Source: a virus. Taken from it: a stretch of DNA of 47,134 bases. The stretch's first letter is position 1; each line of letters begins with the position of its first letter. This document shows, one piece after another, positions 1 through 7,157 of this stretch. A program made the translations under genes and the position numbers. The stretch covers positions 1-47,134 of the IMG/VR virus record IMGVR_UViG_3300017605_000338; one strand, 5' to 3'. Below the pieces are notes generated by a model, which had not been told where the DNA came from, made no database searches, and saw nothing but the letters and a program-made list of their open reading frames with translations.

Positions 1-141
1 AGCGCTGCGACGGAGGTGCGAGTCCGGGAAACTCTGCGAGCAACGCCAAACGGCGAAGGATAGTCCGCGCGAGCTCGGCTGCGGCGGCAGGGTCTCGGCT
101 TTCTTCAAGCGCCATGACGGCGCGCAAGTGCGCTCGCGCGC
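1..141. repeat. Terminal overlap, left copy
   Basis: These 141 bases are identical to 46994-47134. The toxin gene continues in frame across the join, so this is one sequence seen twice where a circular or circularly permuted genome was cut. 141 is also the largest k-mer size of a common metagenome assembler, which fits an assembly overlap better than a biological terminal repeat. Confidence 0.93.
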
Positions 142-166
142 GTTGCGTCCACTTGATGCGCGTCAC
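1..166 (-). CDS. RelE/ParE-family toxin, N-terminal part
   Basis: The gene starts at GTG 166-164, which overlaps the antitoxin stop TGA (165-163) as GTGA, the usual coupling of antitoxin and toxin. It runs off position 1 and continues at 46993 down to 46881: 279 nt in all, 92 residues. The first residues, MTRIKWTQRARAHLRAVMAL, carry the RelE/ParE opening (a strand ending in WT, then a helix around HL). The family are small ribonucleases or gyrase poisons neutralised by the upstream antitoxin. Which of the two activities applies cannot be told from the sequence. Confidence 0.8.
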   Translation of the reverse strand, partial: MTRIKWTQRARAHLRAVMALEESRDPAAAAELARTILRRLALLAEFPGLAPPSQR

Positions 167-423
167 TGGCGCGCCGCTCGCGCGCGGTCGATGACCTGTT
201 GCAGCTCGCGCGCGACGTCTTCATGGTCGACGACCTCGCCGCGTGCGGCCTGTTCGTCACTCTCGGCGACCATTTCCCAGAGCTCGGCCTCGCCGGCGAG
301 GTCGTCGTCGAGCGGCTCGAGCAACTCGCCGAGCAGGTCGGTCGGCGCGCGGTTATGCTCGGCGGCGAGACGCTCGAGGGCGGCTGCCTGTGCCTCGGTT
401 AGCTGGTAGCTTGGTTTGGCCAT
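163..423 (-). CDS. Antitoxin, ParD/PaaA-like
   Basis: This 86-residue acidic protein lies directly upstream of the RelE/ParE-type toxin and is translationally coupled to it (GTGA). It is predicted helical. The C-terminal half (EAELWEMVAESDEQAARGEV, then VDHEDVARELQ) has the pattern of antitoxins that wrap the toxin: acidic helix, GE(V), then V-x-x-x-L. No clear ribbon-helix-helix is seen at the N-terminus, so the family (ParD, PaaA or RelB) is open. A 5-bp inverted repeat at 433-445, just upstream of the start, is a likely autoregulatory operator. In a plasmid prophage this pair would kill cells that lose the element. Confidence 0.75.
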   Translation of the reverse strand: MAKPSYQLTEAQAAALERLAAEHNRAPTDLLGELLEPLDDDLAGEAELWEMVAESDEQAARGEVVDHEDVARELQQVIDRARAARQ

Positions 424-432
424 ACTGCCCTA

Positions 433-445
433 GCCTAGCATAGGC
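433..445. promoter_or_regulatory. Inverted repeat upstream of antitoxin (putative operator)
   Basis: GCCTA-gca-TAGGC lies in the 66-bp divergent gap between the antitoxin (424 leftward) and the gene at 490. Its place ten bases before the antitoxin start suits autoregulation. The half-site TAGGC recurs in the inverted repeat at 41871-41886. Confidence 0.4.
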
Positions 446-489
446 CGCGCTAGTTTCATTTAGCGCCGGTAATCGGTACGATCGCCGCG

Positions 490-879
490 ATGCCGGACTT
501 CAAGCCGACGGGCACTTGCTTTGATGACGCGCTCGATTTCTTCTGCCGGGTCGCACCGGATAAGCGTCATGTTCACCGACTCGTGCACGCGATCTGCCAG
601 GCGCCGGGCGATATAACCACGCGTGCGCCGGGCGAGCTATTCGCGCACGCATGGGTCGAGGCTGCACTCGCGACCGGCACGTTCTGCATTGAGGGTGTGA
701 TCGCGGATGGCGTGCGAGCCTATCGAATGATCCCGATACTGCAGTTGTACGATCGGTTTATCGTCGTCGAGACAGCGCGCTACACGTTCGCCGAGGCAGA
801 CGCGGAGAATGAGCGTCACAACACGTTCGGCCCATGGATTCCGCGCTATCTCTCGCTCGCGAAGCCGAGGCCCGCATGA
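490..879 (+). CDS. Conserved phage/plasmid protein of unknown function
   Basis: A 129-residue protein with a Cys near the N-terminus (TGTCFDDALDFF), a central HAWVE motif, and a late NTFGPW motif. I recognise this general layout from small proteins found often on phages and plasmids but cannot assign a function. A conserved Cys followed by His-Ala-Trp could suggest a cysteine-peptidase-like fold; this is speculation. Its stop overlaps the recombinase start (ATGA at 876-879), so the two are co-translated. Confidence 0.7.
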   Translation: MPDFKPTGTCFDDALDFFCRVAPDKRHVHRLVHAICQAPGDITTRAPGELFAHAWVEAALATGTFCIEGVIADGVRAYRMIPILQLYDRFIVVETARYTFAEADAENERHNTFGPWIPRYLSLAKPRPA

Positions 880-1835
880 CCACAGCGATCACACAGGCGC
901 GGCCTGCGCAGCTTGCCCTATTCGCCGAGCGCGCTCGCAACTACGAGCGCGCCTCACGCTCGAAGCGTACGCTCGCCGAGTACGCTCGGCAGTGGCGCCT
1001 TTTCTGTGTGTGGTGCGAGGCGCGCGAGCTCGAGGCGATGCCCTGCCCTGCCGAGACGCTCGCGCAGTGGCTGACCGAGAGGGCGCACGAGGTCAGTATC
1101 AGCACGCTCTCGGTCGCACTCTCGGCGATTGCTTGGATCCATACCAATAGCGGGAACGTCACGCCGACGAGTGATCCACGCATCAAGCGGCTGTGGGAAG
1201 GCATCCGCCGCACGCATGGGCAGCCACAGCGGCAGGTCTCGCCGCTGACCTCTGTCGAGCTGCGAAGCGTGTGCACTGCCCTGCCCGACTCGCCGATCGG
1301 CGTGCGTGATCGCGTGATCTTGACTCTCGGCATGGGTGGCGCGCTGCGCCGGTCCGAGCTCGCAGCGCTCGAGGTGCGCGACGTCGAGCGCACGAAAGCC
1401 GGCCTCGTGGTGCTGATCCGTCGCAGCAAAACGGACCAGCATGGCAAAGGCCAGCGCGTAGGCATCGCACGCGGGCGTAATCGGCACACGTGCCCGATGC
1501 GCGCGCTCGAGGCCTGGCTCGAGCTGTCCGGCTTGAAACGCGGTCGGCTGCTGCGCCGGATGTCGCGCAGCGGTCGAGTGCTCGAGGCCGGCCTGCGCGG
1601 CGCAGCGATCGCCGAGGTCGTCAAGCGCAGTGTCGAGCGCGTCGGCCTCGAGTCCGCTCGATACTCCGGGCACTCGCTACGGTCAGGCCTCGCGACGTCG
1701 GCTGCAGCGGCGGGCAAAACGGACCGAGCGATCATGCAGCAAGGTCGATGGCGAGGGCGCGAGATGGTCGACCGATACGTGCGCGACGCTCGCCTACTCG
1801 ATGAGGCGAACGCGAGCAAAGGGATCGGCCTGTGA
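876..1835 (+). CDS. Tyrosine recombinase (integrase or dimer resolvase)
   Basis: 319 residues with an N-terminal SAM-like core-binding domain (about 20-110) and a C-terminal catalytic domain. Catalytic residues are visible: Arg in LRRSEL (158/159), Lys185 (RRSKTD), His266 and Arg269 (GHSLRSG), Trp292 in the H/W position (GRWRG) and nucleophile Tyr301 (DRYVRD). I chose the ATG at 876 because it overlaps the upstream stop as ATGA; an in-frame ATG at 834 lies inside the upstream gene. The family does site-specific recombination through a 3'-phosphotyrosine link. Given the ParA and Rep genes, a Cre-like role in resolving plasmid dimers is as likely as integration; no tRNA-derived attP was seen. 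Confidence 0.92.
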   Translation: MTTAITQARPAQLALFAERARNYERASRSKRTLAEYARQWRLFCVWCEARELEAMPCPAETLAQWLTERAHEVSISTLSVALSAIAWIHTNSGNVTPTSDPRIKRLWEGIRRTHGQPQRQVSPLTSVELRSVCTALPDSPIGVRDRVILTLGMGGALRRSELAALEVRDVERTKAGLVVLIRRSKTDQHGKGQRVGIARGRNRHTCPMRALEAWLELSGLKRGRLLRRMSRSGRVLEAGLRGAAIAEVVKRSVERVGLESARYSGHSLRSGLATSAAAAGKTDRAIMQQGRWRGREMVDRYVRDARLLDEANASKGIGL

Positions 1836-2104
1836 GCGCGAGCCGCTCGAGGCGCGAGCAGCTGCGGGTGATGACGGCGCTCGCGATGGATGCGTGCAAG
1901 CTGCTACTGCGATTTGTCGACGGCATCGCGGTCGCGCGCAGGCTGTTTCCGCAGGGCGTCGATTTCGTGGTGATCGCGCTCGACGCGCACAGCGACATCG
2001 GCGCGCATGCCGTGACGACAACGATCGAGGGCGCCGAGCCGATGCGTCGCGCTCTCGCCATTGTGAACGCCGAGCTCAAACGGCACAGCGCTCGAACGGA
2101 CTAG
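1832..2104 (+). CDS. Small hypothetical protein coupled to recombinase
   Basis: 90 residues, beginning at a GTG that overlaps the recombinase stop (GTGA, 1832-1835). It has an Arg-rich start, a helical middle and an even alternation of hydrophobic residues. No domain is recognised. A directionality factor or accessory DNA-binding protein is possible from its position, but the sequence does not show it. Confidence 0.6.
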   Translation: MSASRSRREQLRVMTALAMDACKLLLRFVDGIAVARRLFPQGVDFVVIALDAHSDIGAHAVTTTIEGAEPMRRALAIVNAELKRHSARTD

Positions 2105-2404
2105 CCGAGCGGTCGAAACCGCTCACTCGCTAGCTCTCTCGTGCGCTAGCGCGCGTGTGTGCGAGTGCTCTAAAGGTTGAGAGAGTGAGGGCCCGATCGC
2201 CGGTGCCTTGGACAGCGAGCGGGCCCTCGAGAGGAGAGTAACCAGACCGGGCCCTACCTCGTGAGAGTCGCGGGCCCGCCTAGATTGTAGGGTGGTCGGC
2301 TCGCAATCGAAACCCCGGTTCTACCGCTAGCGCCTTGGGTTCGCTTCAATGGGGCCCGCCTTCGCAAGCGGGAAACGAGCCGACCGTCGAGGATCCTAAC
2401 CGGG
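2105..2404. other. Convergent intergenic region with GGGCCC cluster and large inverted repeat
   Basis: A 300-bp gap between two converging operons with no supportable reading frame. It holds five GGGCCC sites (2189, 2221, 2249, 2272, 2352) and a perfect 10-bp inverted repeat (2294-2303 with 2376-2385) enclosing three small hairpins. It may hold a bidirectional terminator, a recombination site for the nearby recombinase, or a structured RNA. Confidence 0.5.
2294..2385. ncRNA. Candidate branched RNA or recombination-site structure
   Basis: The arms GGTCGGCTCG (2294-2303) and CGAGCCGACC (2376-2385) pair perfectly across 72 nt. Inside are three local hairpins: CGGT-tct-ACCG (2316-2326), CCTTG...CAAtGG (2333-2352) and CCCGC...GCGGG (2355-2372). 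The fold is cloverleaf-like, but no TTC T-loop sits beside the closing stem, so it is not a normal tRNA. Because the outer stem is symmetric, either strand could form it. Confidence 0.25.
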
Positions 2405-2881
2405 TCAGCGGTGCGACCGCAAGAACACGAGCGCGGCGGCGTAATGCTTGTGAGCTGCCGTGAGCTCGGGCTCTGTGAGTTGGGCTACGTCGCATTCGAG
2501 GTAGCGCGCGAGGTCGGCGTCGTATTCGTCCGACCATATCGCATCGACGTCGGCGTCGAGCTCGGGACGCATGGCGCCGACGGCGTTTGCGCTGTGGTCC
2601 TTCCGAGCCTTCTCTCGCGCGAAGTGCGCGGCGAGCTGCCTGCGGTCGCAGAGCGCGCGGCTGAGGTCGTCGACGTAGTCTCGCCAGCCCTGCGTGTATC
2701 CAGGGTCGGCTCCGTCGAGGCATTCCTCGAGCAGCTGCGCCTCGGTGGTCGCGCCGCTGATCAGCTGCGCGAGGTCGGCCTGCACTTCGCGCGCCGACAG
2801 CCCCGCGGCTGTGATGACGTCGGCTGCCTCGGTGGTTAGGTCGATGCCGCCAATTGATACTCGTGTTTGCGTCGTCGTCAT
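2405..2881 (-). CDS. Hypothetical acidic protein
   Basis: 158 residues, acidic and mostly helical, with no recognised domain. Its start overlaps the stop of the gene at 2878-3636 (ATGA), making it the last gene of the 4454-2405 operon. It ends three bases before the structured convergent gap. Confidence 0.65.
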   Translation of the reverse strand: MTTTQTRVSIGGIDLTTEAADVITAAGLSAREVQADLAQLISGATTEAQLLEECLDGADPGYTQGWRDYVDDLSRALCDRRQLAAHFAREKARKDHSANAVGAMRPELDADVDAIWSDEYDADLARYLECDVAQLTEPELTAAHKHYAAALVFLRSHR

Positions 2882-3636
2882 GTTGGGTCCTGTGGGTCGA
2901 GGGTTCCGTATTTCGCATGCAGCTCGCTCGCGCGGTCGCGATGGTAGTCGGGCGTAAACGCCGAGCTAGTCGGGTCGCGATCGGCCTCGCGCGCGTCTGC
3001 TTCGTGCTTGGCGGCTGCGCGCTGCAGTACCGCGTCGGTGCGTGCGATTGTTGCGGCGTAGGTCTGATCGCCGGTTGGGGTTCGGCGCGTAGCTCGAGCG
3101 TGTGCGGCGCACAAGTCGAAGTCTTCGGCGAGCTCGACGTCGAGCAGCACGCGAACGGCCAATGACAGCGCGGCAGCGCGCTCGCCGTGCCCGACGGCGA
3201 GCTCGGGAAATGACTCGCGCATGCTGCGCGCGTCGGCGTATAGGTTGCGCGCGAGCGCCTGCAGGATGTAGGAGGCGTCTCCGCGCAGCTCGACGTCGGC
3301 GATCTTGTGCAGCATGCGCGCGAGCGCAGGATCTTCGCCGGTGTCGGCTGCTGTGATCGCGAGCCTCGCGCCCTCGACGACGTCGCCGAGCGAGCAGCCG
3401 TCTCGGTCGGCCTCGGCGCGCAGCCATTCGTCGGTCTCGGGCGACACTGAGATTGTGACGCGGCGCCGCTCGAGCTCGAGCTGCGGGCGTCCGACCCGTT
3501 TACGTCTGGCGTCTGCAAGGTGCACGGCCTGTCGTGACGTGCCGAGCTTGCGAGCGACCTCGGACGGTGCGAGGCCTTTGTCGAGTAGCGTGCGCGCGCG
3601 TGCGGCGTCTGACTTTGGTTTGCGTTTGTTGGGCAT
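2878..3636 (-). CDS. DNA-binding protein with HTH and ribbon-helix-helix-like segment
   Basis: 252 residues. Residues about 8-40 form a helix-turn-helix (ARTLLDKGLAPSEVARKLGT, then SRQAVHLADARRKR). Residues about 50-80 look like an Arc/CopG ribbon-helix-helix (RRVTISVSPETDEWLRAEAD). The rest is a long helical region. It probably regulates phage genes or occupies DNA sites such as the divergent promoters upstream of the operon. I placed the start at the ATG giving MPNKRK, next to the HTH; an in-frame ATG at 3702 would add 22 residues that look non-conserved. Confidence 0.7.
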   Translation of the reverse strand: MPNKRKPKSDAARARTLLDKGLAPSEVARKLGTSRQAVHLADARRKRVGRPQLELERRRVTISVSPETDEWLRAEADRDGCSLGDVVEGARLAITAADTGEDPALARMLHKIADVELRGDASYILQALARNLYADARSMRESFPELAVGHGERAAALSLAVRVLLDVELAEDFDLCAAHARATRRTPTGDQTYAATIARTDAVLQRAAAKHEADAREADRDPTSSAFTPDYHRDRASELHAKYGTLDPQDPT

Positions 3637-3706
3637 GGTTCGCTCTCGTGGGTGCACGAGCGTCGCCGGCAGCTCGAGGCCGTCGGCGACGCTCGCGCGC
3701 ATGGTG

Positions 3707-4147
3707 TTAGTTTGCTTGCCCGCCGATCCACACGATGCGTGCGGCGGTCTCGTGCGTTAGGTCGCAGTAGAACCAGAGCTTGACCCAGCTTTCGCCGGGC
3801 GAAACGTAGTCTGCGAGCGACAGCCGAGCCTTCACGCGCGCGAGCGCGCCGTCGATGTTTTCGGCTTGGACGTAAGCGGTGTCTGTGTTGCCCGAGCTGC
3901 CTAGGGATACCTTCCAGTCGCGGACCTCGCCGGCCTCGATGACGTGCGCGCGTGCGGCGTCGAGTGCGGCGTCTTGTGCGCACAACTCGAGGTAGTGGTC
4001 GCACTCCTGGTCTCCGCCGAGTGCTGTGCAATCGCACTCGTGCCAAGCCTCCTCGGCTGCTGCGTGCATGGCGAGCGCAGCGATCAGCAGCGCTGCGAGC
4101 GGTCGTGTCATTGGGTTGTGGTCAGTGGTATCGTTCGTGGTGGACAT
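3707..4147 (-). CDS. Putative exported Cys-containing protein
   Basis: 146 residues. A hydrophobic stretch after the second methionine (PLAALLIAALAMHAAA) is a convincing signal peptide core with an A-x-A cleavage site. It is followed by a short Cys-rich segment (WHECDC, ECDHYLELC) and a later YCDL. If the second ATG (4111) is the start, the signal peptide has a normal N-region; the first ATG (4147) has slightly better upstream spacing. The predicted mature product is periplasmic or extracellular with disulfides. In a prophage accessory operon it may be a moron, for example acting in exclusion. Function is not recognised. Confidence 0.6.
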   Translation of the reverse strand: MSTTNDTTDHNPMTRPLAALLIAALAMHAAAEEAWHECDCTALGGDQECDHYLELCAQDAALDAARAHVIEAGEVRDWKVSLGSSGNTDTAYVQAENIDGALARVKARLSLADYVSPGESWVKLWFYCDLTHETAARIVWIGGQAN

Positions 4148-4271
4148 GGTGACTTGCTCTCACTGTGTTCGGGCCCTCGCCGTTCGGAGCGGCGGGGGCT
4201 GTTTGTCGTGACGTCGAGCGCGAGGCGCTCGCGGATAGCGGCGACCGATGTCGCCGCACACCGCGAACGTC

Positions 4272-4454
4272 TCACCACTTCGCGGGGTAGAACTCGATCA
4301 TGGCGAGCTGCAGCTGCGCGACCATCCATGCAGTGCCGGCGCAGTATCCGAACCATTGGCGCGCCTTGCCGTAGTACGCGAGCTGCCGTGCGGTGTGGTG
4401 CCCGAGTGCGAGCTCGATGCCTGCGGTCTGAATCTGTTTTGCGGTGTAGGTCAT
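4272..4454 (-). CDS. Small hypothetical protein, first gene of leftward operon
   Basis: 60 residues, weakly hydrophobic C-terminal half (GTAWMVAQLQLAMIEF). It is the first reading frame downstream of the leftward promoter at 4497-4525. No family recognised. Translation is supported by ordinary amino acid composition compared with the Arg-rich shadow frames around it. Confidence 0.5.
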   Translation of the reverse strand: MTYTAKQIQTAGIELALGHHTARQLAYYGKARQWFGYCAGTAWMVAQLQLAMIEFYPAKW

Positions 4455-4496
4455 TCGCTTTACTGCTTTCGTCCGAGCGCCTTGCTCGATGACTAG

Positions 4497-4525
4497 AAGC
4501 TATCTCGCAGCCGTCTTGACGTCAA
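4497..4525 (-). promoter_or_regulatory. Leftward promoter with palindromic operator
   Basis: On the minus strand, TTGACG (4525-4520), a 17-bp spacer and TAGCTT (4502-4497) make a good sigma-70-type promoter for the 4454-2405 operon. The -35 lies in a perfect 10-bp palindrome, TTGACGTCAA (4516-4525), a likely operator. The core TTGACGTC is repeated in the opposing promoter at 4632. Confidence 0.6.
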
Positions 4526-4631
4526 CTGGTTTACGTCTACTTTTATCCGTATACCCCATCGGGGGATCTGTCGACTAGTGCATCGGTGCTCTTGTGCCCT
4601 AGCACGCTAGACCACTCGCACGCGCGCTAGC

Positions 4632-4661
4632 TTGACGTCTGGACGCTATAGCGCGTAGGCT
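4632..4661 (+). promoter_or_regulatory. Rightward promoter of the partition operon
   Basis: TTGACG (4632-4637), an 18-bp spacer and TAGGCT (4656-4661) precede the gene at 4701. An AGGAG ribosome site (4688-4692) lies eight bases before its ATG. The -35 carries TTGACGTC, matching the palindrome in the divergent promoter, so one regulator, perhaps ParA or its RHH partner, may control both. Confidence 0.6.
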
Positions 4662-4700
4662 CTAGCCTCGAGACGCACACCGCACACAGGAGCTGCAGTT

Positions 4701-4952
4701 ATGGCGATCGTTCGGTACTCGGCGGACGGCCTCCCATGGGGGGTCTACGAGGTCACGTATTACAGGCTGTTTAGCGACGGGCGACTCGTCGCCGTGTCGA
4801 GTGATCACGACGTGACGGCGGCCTACGCCGAAAGCATGGCGGGTCAGGTCGTCGGCAACCAAGCCTTACAGGCGGTGTGCCGGTCGCAGCCGGGCGGCCT
4901 GTGGGCGTACGGCAGCGCGGCGGTCGAGCGAGCGGCGGCGAGCGATGCGTAA
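4701..4952 (+). CDS. Small hypothetical protein leading the partition operon
   Basis: 83 residues with strand-rich sequence (YEVTYYRLFSDGRLVAVSS) and a good Shine-Dalgarno. Its 3' end overlaps the ParA start by eight bases. No domain is recognised. It is co-transcribed with the partition genes. Confidence 0.65.
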   Translation: MAIVRYSADGLPWGVYEVTYYRLFSDGRLVAVSSDHDVTAAYAESMAGQVVGNQALQAVCRSQPGGLWAYGSAAVERAAASDA

Positions 4953-5697
4953 GCGAGCCTGGATTGTCGCTGTGGTCGGCGCGAAGGGCGGCGTCGGCAA
5001 GTCTACAACGGCGATCTCTCTCGCCGTCGAGTGGCATCGCATAGGCCTCGCCGTGCTGATCGTCGATGCCGATCCGCAGGGTACGCTGCGCACGTGGTTT
5101 GACGTGCGGACGGAGCGCGCCGAGCACGATGAGCGGCTGCAGGTCGTCCACCTGGACAGCGCGCCGTCGGGTCGGCGGGCCTCGCGGCAGTCGAGCGACG
5201 AGCAGACAGCCGCGCTTATTCGGCGCGTCGTGCCGACGCTCGCCGAGGGTTTCGACGTCTGCCTGCTCGATACGCCTCCGTCGAATGCGGACGTGCAGCA
5301 GGCGGCGATCGCGATCGCCGATCAGGCGGTGCTGCCGACGGGCCCGCATGCCGCCGATCTGTGGGGGCTCGTGCCCATGCTCGAGCTCGTGCGCCTCGAG
5401 CAGCGCTCGAAGCGGCCTGCGCTGATCGCGTCGGTGTTGCGTAACAAGGTCGATCGGCAAACGGTCGCGGCGCGTGACGCTGACGAGGCGCTCGCAGAGT
5501 CCGAGTTGCCGCTGCTCGCGGCGCAGCTTGGCGCGCGCGAGGATTTCGGCCGGGCAACGTCGGCCGGCCTCGGCGTGACGACCTATCGGAATTGGGGACT
5601 CGCTGCGACGGAGGTGCGGGATCTCGCGCTCGAGCTCGAAGCGGTCTCGGGCGGCGGCATCCCGGCAATGGACCAGAAACGGAGGAAACGGGCATGA
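4945..5697 (+). CDS. parA: ParA-family partition ATPase
   Basis: 250 residues. It has a deviant Walker A box (GAKGGVGKSTT, residues 12-22), Walker A' (VDADPQGT, 40-47) and a Walker B region around LLDTPPSNAD. No N-terminal HTH is present, so this is the small type Ib ParA, in which DNA binding and autoregulation are done by a small partner. The protein would move plasmid copies over the nucleoid before division. It is directly followed by the RHH-type partner (ATGA overlap). Phages that carry such a gene (P1, N15) live as plasmid prophages. Confidence 0.93.
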   Translation: MRKRAWIVAVVGAKGGVGKSTTAISLAVEWHRIGLAVLIVDADPQGTLRTWFDVRTERAEHDERLQVVHLDSAPSGRRASRQSSDEQTAALIRRVVPTLAEGFDVCLLDTPPSNADVQQAAIAIADQAVLPTGPHAADLWGLVPMLELVRLEQRSKRPALIASVLRNKVDRQTVAARDADEALAESELPLLAAQLGAREDFGRATSAGLGVTTYRNWGLAATEVRDLALELEAVSGGGIPAMDQKRRKRA

Positions 5698-6125
5698 GTG
5701 CAGGCAAGGCGGCAAAGGCGACTCTACGAGGGCGGGGCACGGCCTCGCGATCGGTTCAAACGTTTATCCCGGGCACGTCGCCGGATGCCGCGGCGAACAA
5801 GCCGGCGCCTGCGCATCGCGGCGCCAAGGGTAGCGCGAGAGGCCTCGTGCATCGCGAGCGCGGCGACGAGCTCGACAGGTTTACGGCCTACCTGCCGCGC
5901 GAGCTCGGCGAGCGGCTGCGCCGGTATGGTTTCGAGCAGCGGCAGGAACTGTCCTCAACCATCGGGCGCGCCGTCGATGCATACCTCGGCGGCGTCGAGT
6001 CACTCTTGACCGACGAGCAGCGCGTCGAGCTCGAGGCGCTCGCCGAGCGCAGCGGTCGCACGCTCGCCGCCGAGCTTGCCTACGCGGTGCAGGCCTACCT
6101 GCGGCGCGATGGTCGCAAGGTCTAG
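5694..6125 (+). CDS. Ribbon-helix-helix centromere-binding partner of ParA (ParB/ParG role)
   Basis: 143 residues. A basic, disordered N-terminal half (about 1-55) is followed by a ribbon-helix-helix unit (RFTAYLPRELGERLRRYGFE, then a second helix SSTIGRAVDAYL). A similar two-helix unit follows (DEQRVELEALAERSG, AAELAYAVQAYL). The start overlaps the ParA stop (ATGA) after a GGAGG site. In type Ib systems the flexible N-terminus stimulates the ATPase and the RHH binds the centromere and the par promoter. The inverted repeat just downstream (6137-6169) could be its site. Confidence 0.75.
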   Translation: MSAGKAAKATLRGRGTASRSVQTFIPGTSPDAAANKPAPAHRGAKGSARGLVHRERGDELDRFTAYLPRELGERLRRYGFEQRQELSSTIGRAVDAYLGGVESLLTDEQRVELEALAERSGRTLAAELAYAVQAYLRRDGRKV

Positions 6126-6136
6126 GCCTCGGGCAG

Positions 6137-6169
6137 CTCGAGGCCGGCAGCGCCGCCTGCGGCCTCGAG
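6137..6169. repeat. Long inverted repeat after par operon (centromere or terminator)
   Basis: The arms 6137-6150 and 6157-6169 pair over 13 bp with one bulged base and a 6-nt loop (CTCGAGGCCGGCAG / CTGCGGCCTCGAG). There is no T-run after it, so it is a poor intrinsic terminator; a centromere-like site is an alternative. A second, shorter inverted repeat (CGCTAT ... ATAGCG, 6171-6192) follows at once. Confidence 0.45.
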
Positions 6170-6283
6170 ACGCTATCGGGCAGCGTATAGCGCCGGCAAT
6201 GGTGCGCGCTGCGTGCTAGGTTGCGAGTGTGCGAGTGGGCTAGACCGCTCGCCGCCGAGTGTGTGAGCGAGTGAGGTGTTGCG

Positions 6284-6610
6284 ATGGAACTGTCGATCAA
6301 GGCGCTCGAGGCGCGAGGCGCGCGAGGTGAGGGGCTAGAGCTGCGGCGATGGCGGCAGGCGCAACGGCACGCTAGCGGTCGGCCGATGAGCCTCGGCGAC
6401 CTCGCGCAGCTCGCCGATTGCTCGGTCGACACGCTGGGTATGTATGAGCGCGGCGTAAGGTCGCCGGGGCAGCGTCTGCGCGCGCGCCTGTGGGCGATCG
6501 TGCTCGCTACGGGCGCCGAGCGGCTGCCGCTGCGACCGATGGTCAAGGCGCGTCGGTCTGCATCGCCCGAGCTCGAGGGCGGGCAGCTCGCGCTGCCGCT
6601 GGTAGGGTAG
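6284..6610 (+). CDS. XRE-family helix-turn-helix protein
   Basis: 108 residues. The central part (LRRWRQAQRHASG, MSLGDLAQLADCSVDTLGMY, ERGVRSPGQRLRARLWAI) is a standard lambda-repressor-like HTH with the E-R-G-x-R-x-P turn. There is no oligomerisation or protease domain, so it is a small repressor or activator. The inverted repeat at 6171-6192 upstream is a possible operator. Confidence 0.75.
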   Translation: MELSIKALEARGARGEGLELRRWRQAQRHASGRPMSLGDLAQLADCSVDTLGMYERGVRSPGQRLRARLWAIVLATGAERLPLRPMVKARRSASPELEGGQLALPLVG

Positions 6611-6617
6611 GGCGGGC

Positions 6618-6884
6618 GTGGGCGCGGTGTCGGCGTTCCACGTCACGCTGCCGCATGGGCGCTGCGCGCAGCTCGACGCGTACGCTCGGCGCCTGCCCGA
6701 CGGCAGAATACAGCGGCGCTGGGTCCTACTCGGGCGCATGCCCTCGGCGCGCGGATACCGACCGACGCTCGCCGCAGGCTCAGTCGGTCCCGGCGGCTCG
6801 TGCGTGGTCGACTACGGCTGCGCGTCGCTCGAGGTGCTCGAGGCGCTGCGGCTCGCCGCGACGAGCTCGAGGCTGGGGCTGTAG
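6618..6884 (+). CDS. Small hypothetical protein
   Basis: 88 residues from a GTG start eight bases after the HTH gene. No domain is recognised. Its last 73 bases overlap the convergent gene 6812-7045, so the C-terminal end of one of the two may not be functional. Composition is more normal than in shadow frames. Confidence 0.45.
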   Translation: MGAVSAFHVTLPHGRCAQLDAYARRLPDGRIQRRWVLLGRMPSARGYRPTLAAGSVGPGGSCVVDYGCASLEVLEALRLAATSSRLGL

Positions 6885-7045
6885 GTCACGACGTAGCGCG
6901 GCCTGCCGCCGTTCCCATGCTCGCGCAGGATCGTCGCCGTGCGGCCTCGGTGCCCTCGCCACATGCCGCCGATCACATCGTAGCGATAGCCTGCAGCGCG
7001 CAGCGCGGCGTCGGCCTCGCGATAAGTGGGATGGGACTCCTGCAT
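6812..7045 (-). CDS. Small hypothetical protein
   Basis: 77 residues. The N-terminal 55 (YREADAALRAAGYRYD, GGMWRGHRGRTATILRE) look like a compact alpha/beta protein, while the last 20 are low-complexity Ser/Ala where it overlaps the gene on the other strand. It lies past the end of the late operon, 110 bp downstream of the BppU-like gene. No function is recognised. Confidence 0.5.
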   Translation of the reverse strand: MQESHPTYREADAALRAAGYRYDVIGGMWRGHRGRTATILREHGNGGRPRYVVTYSPSLELVAASRSASSTSSDAQP

Positions 7046-7157
7046 CGCCCGAGCATTACGCCGCTCGAGCTGCCGCGTCTAGGTCTCACATTAGGCTCTG
7101 CGCCATGTGGTGACCTGTGAGCGCGGCGACTACACTGCAGCCTATATCGCCGACGCT

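Noticed and set aside
941-1819. Leftward 292-codon frame opposite the recombinase
   Set aside because: Ser/Arg-rich shadow; the recombinase on the other strand has all catalytic residues.
2294-2385. tRNA gene
   Set aside because: The outer stem is 10 bp and no T-arm with TTC loop adjoins it on either strand, so no tRNA model fits.
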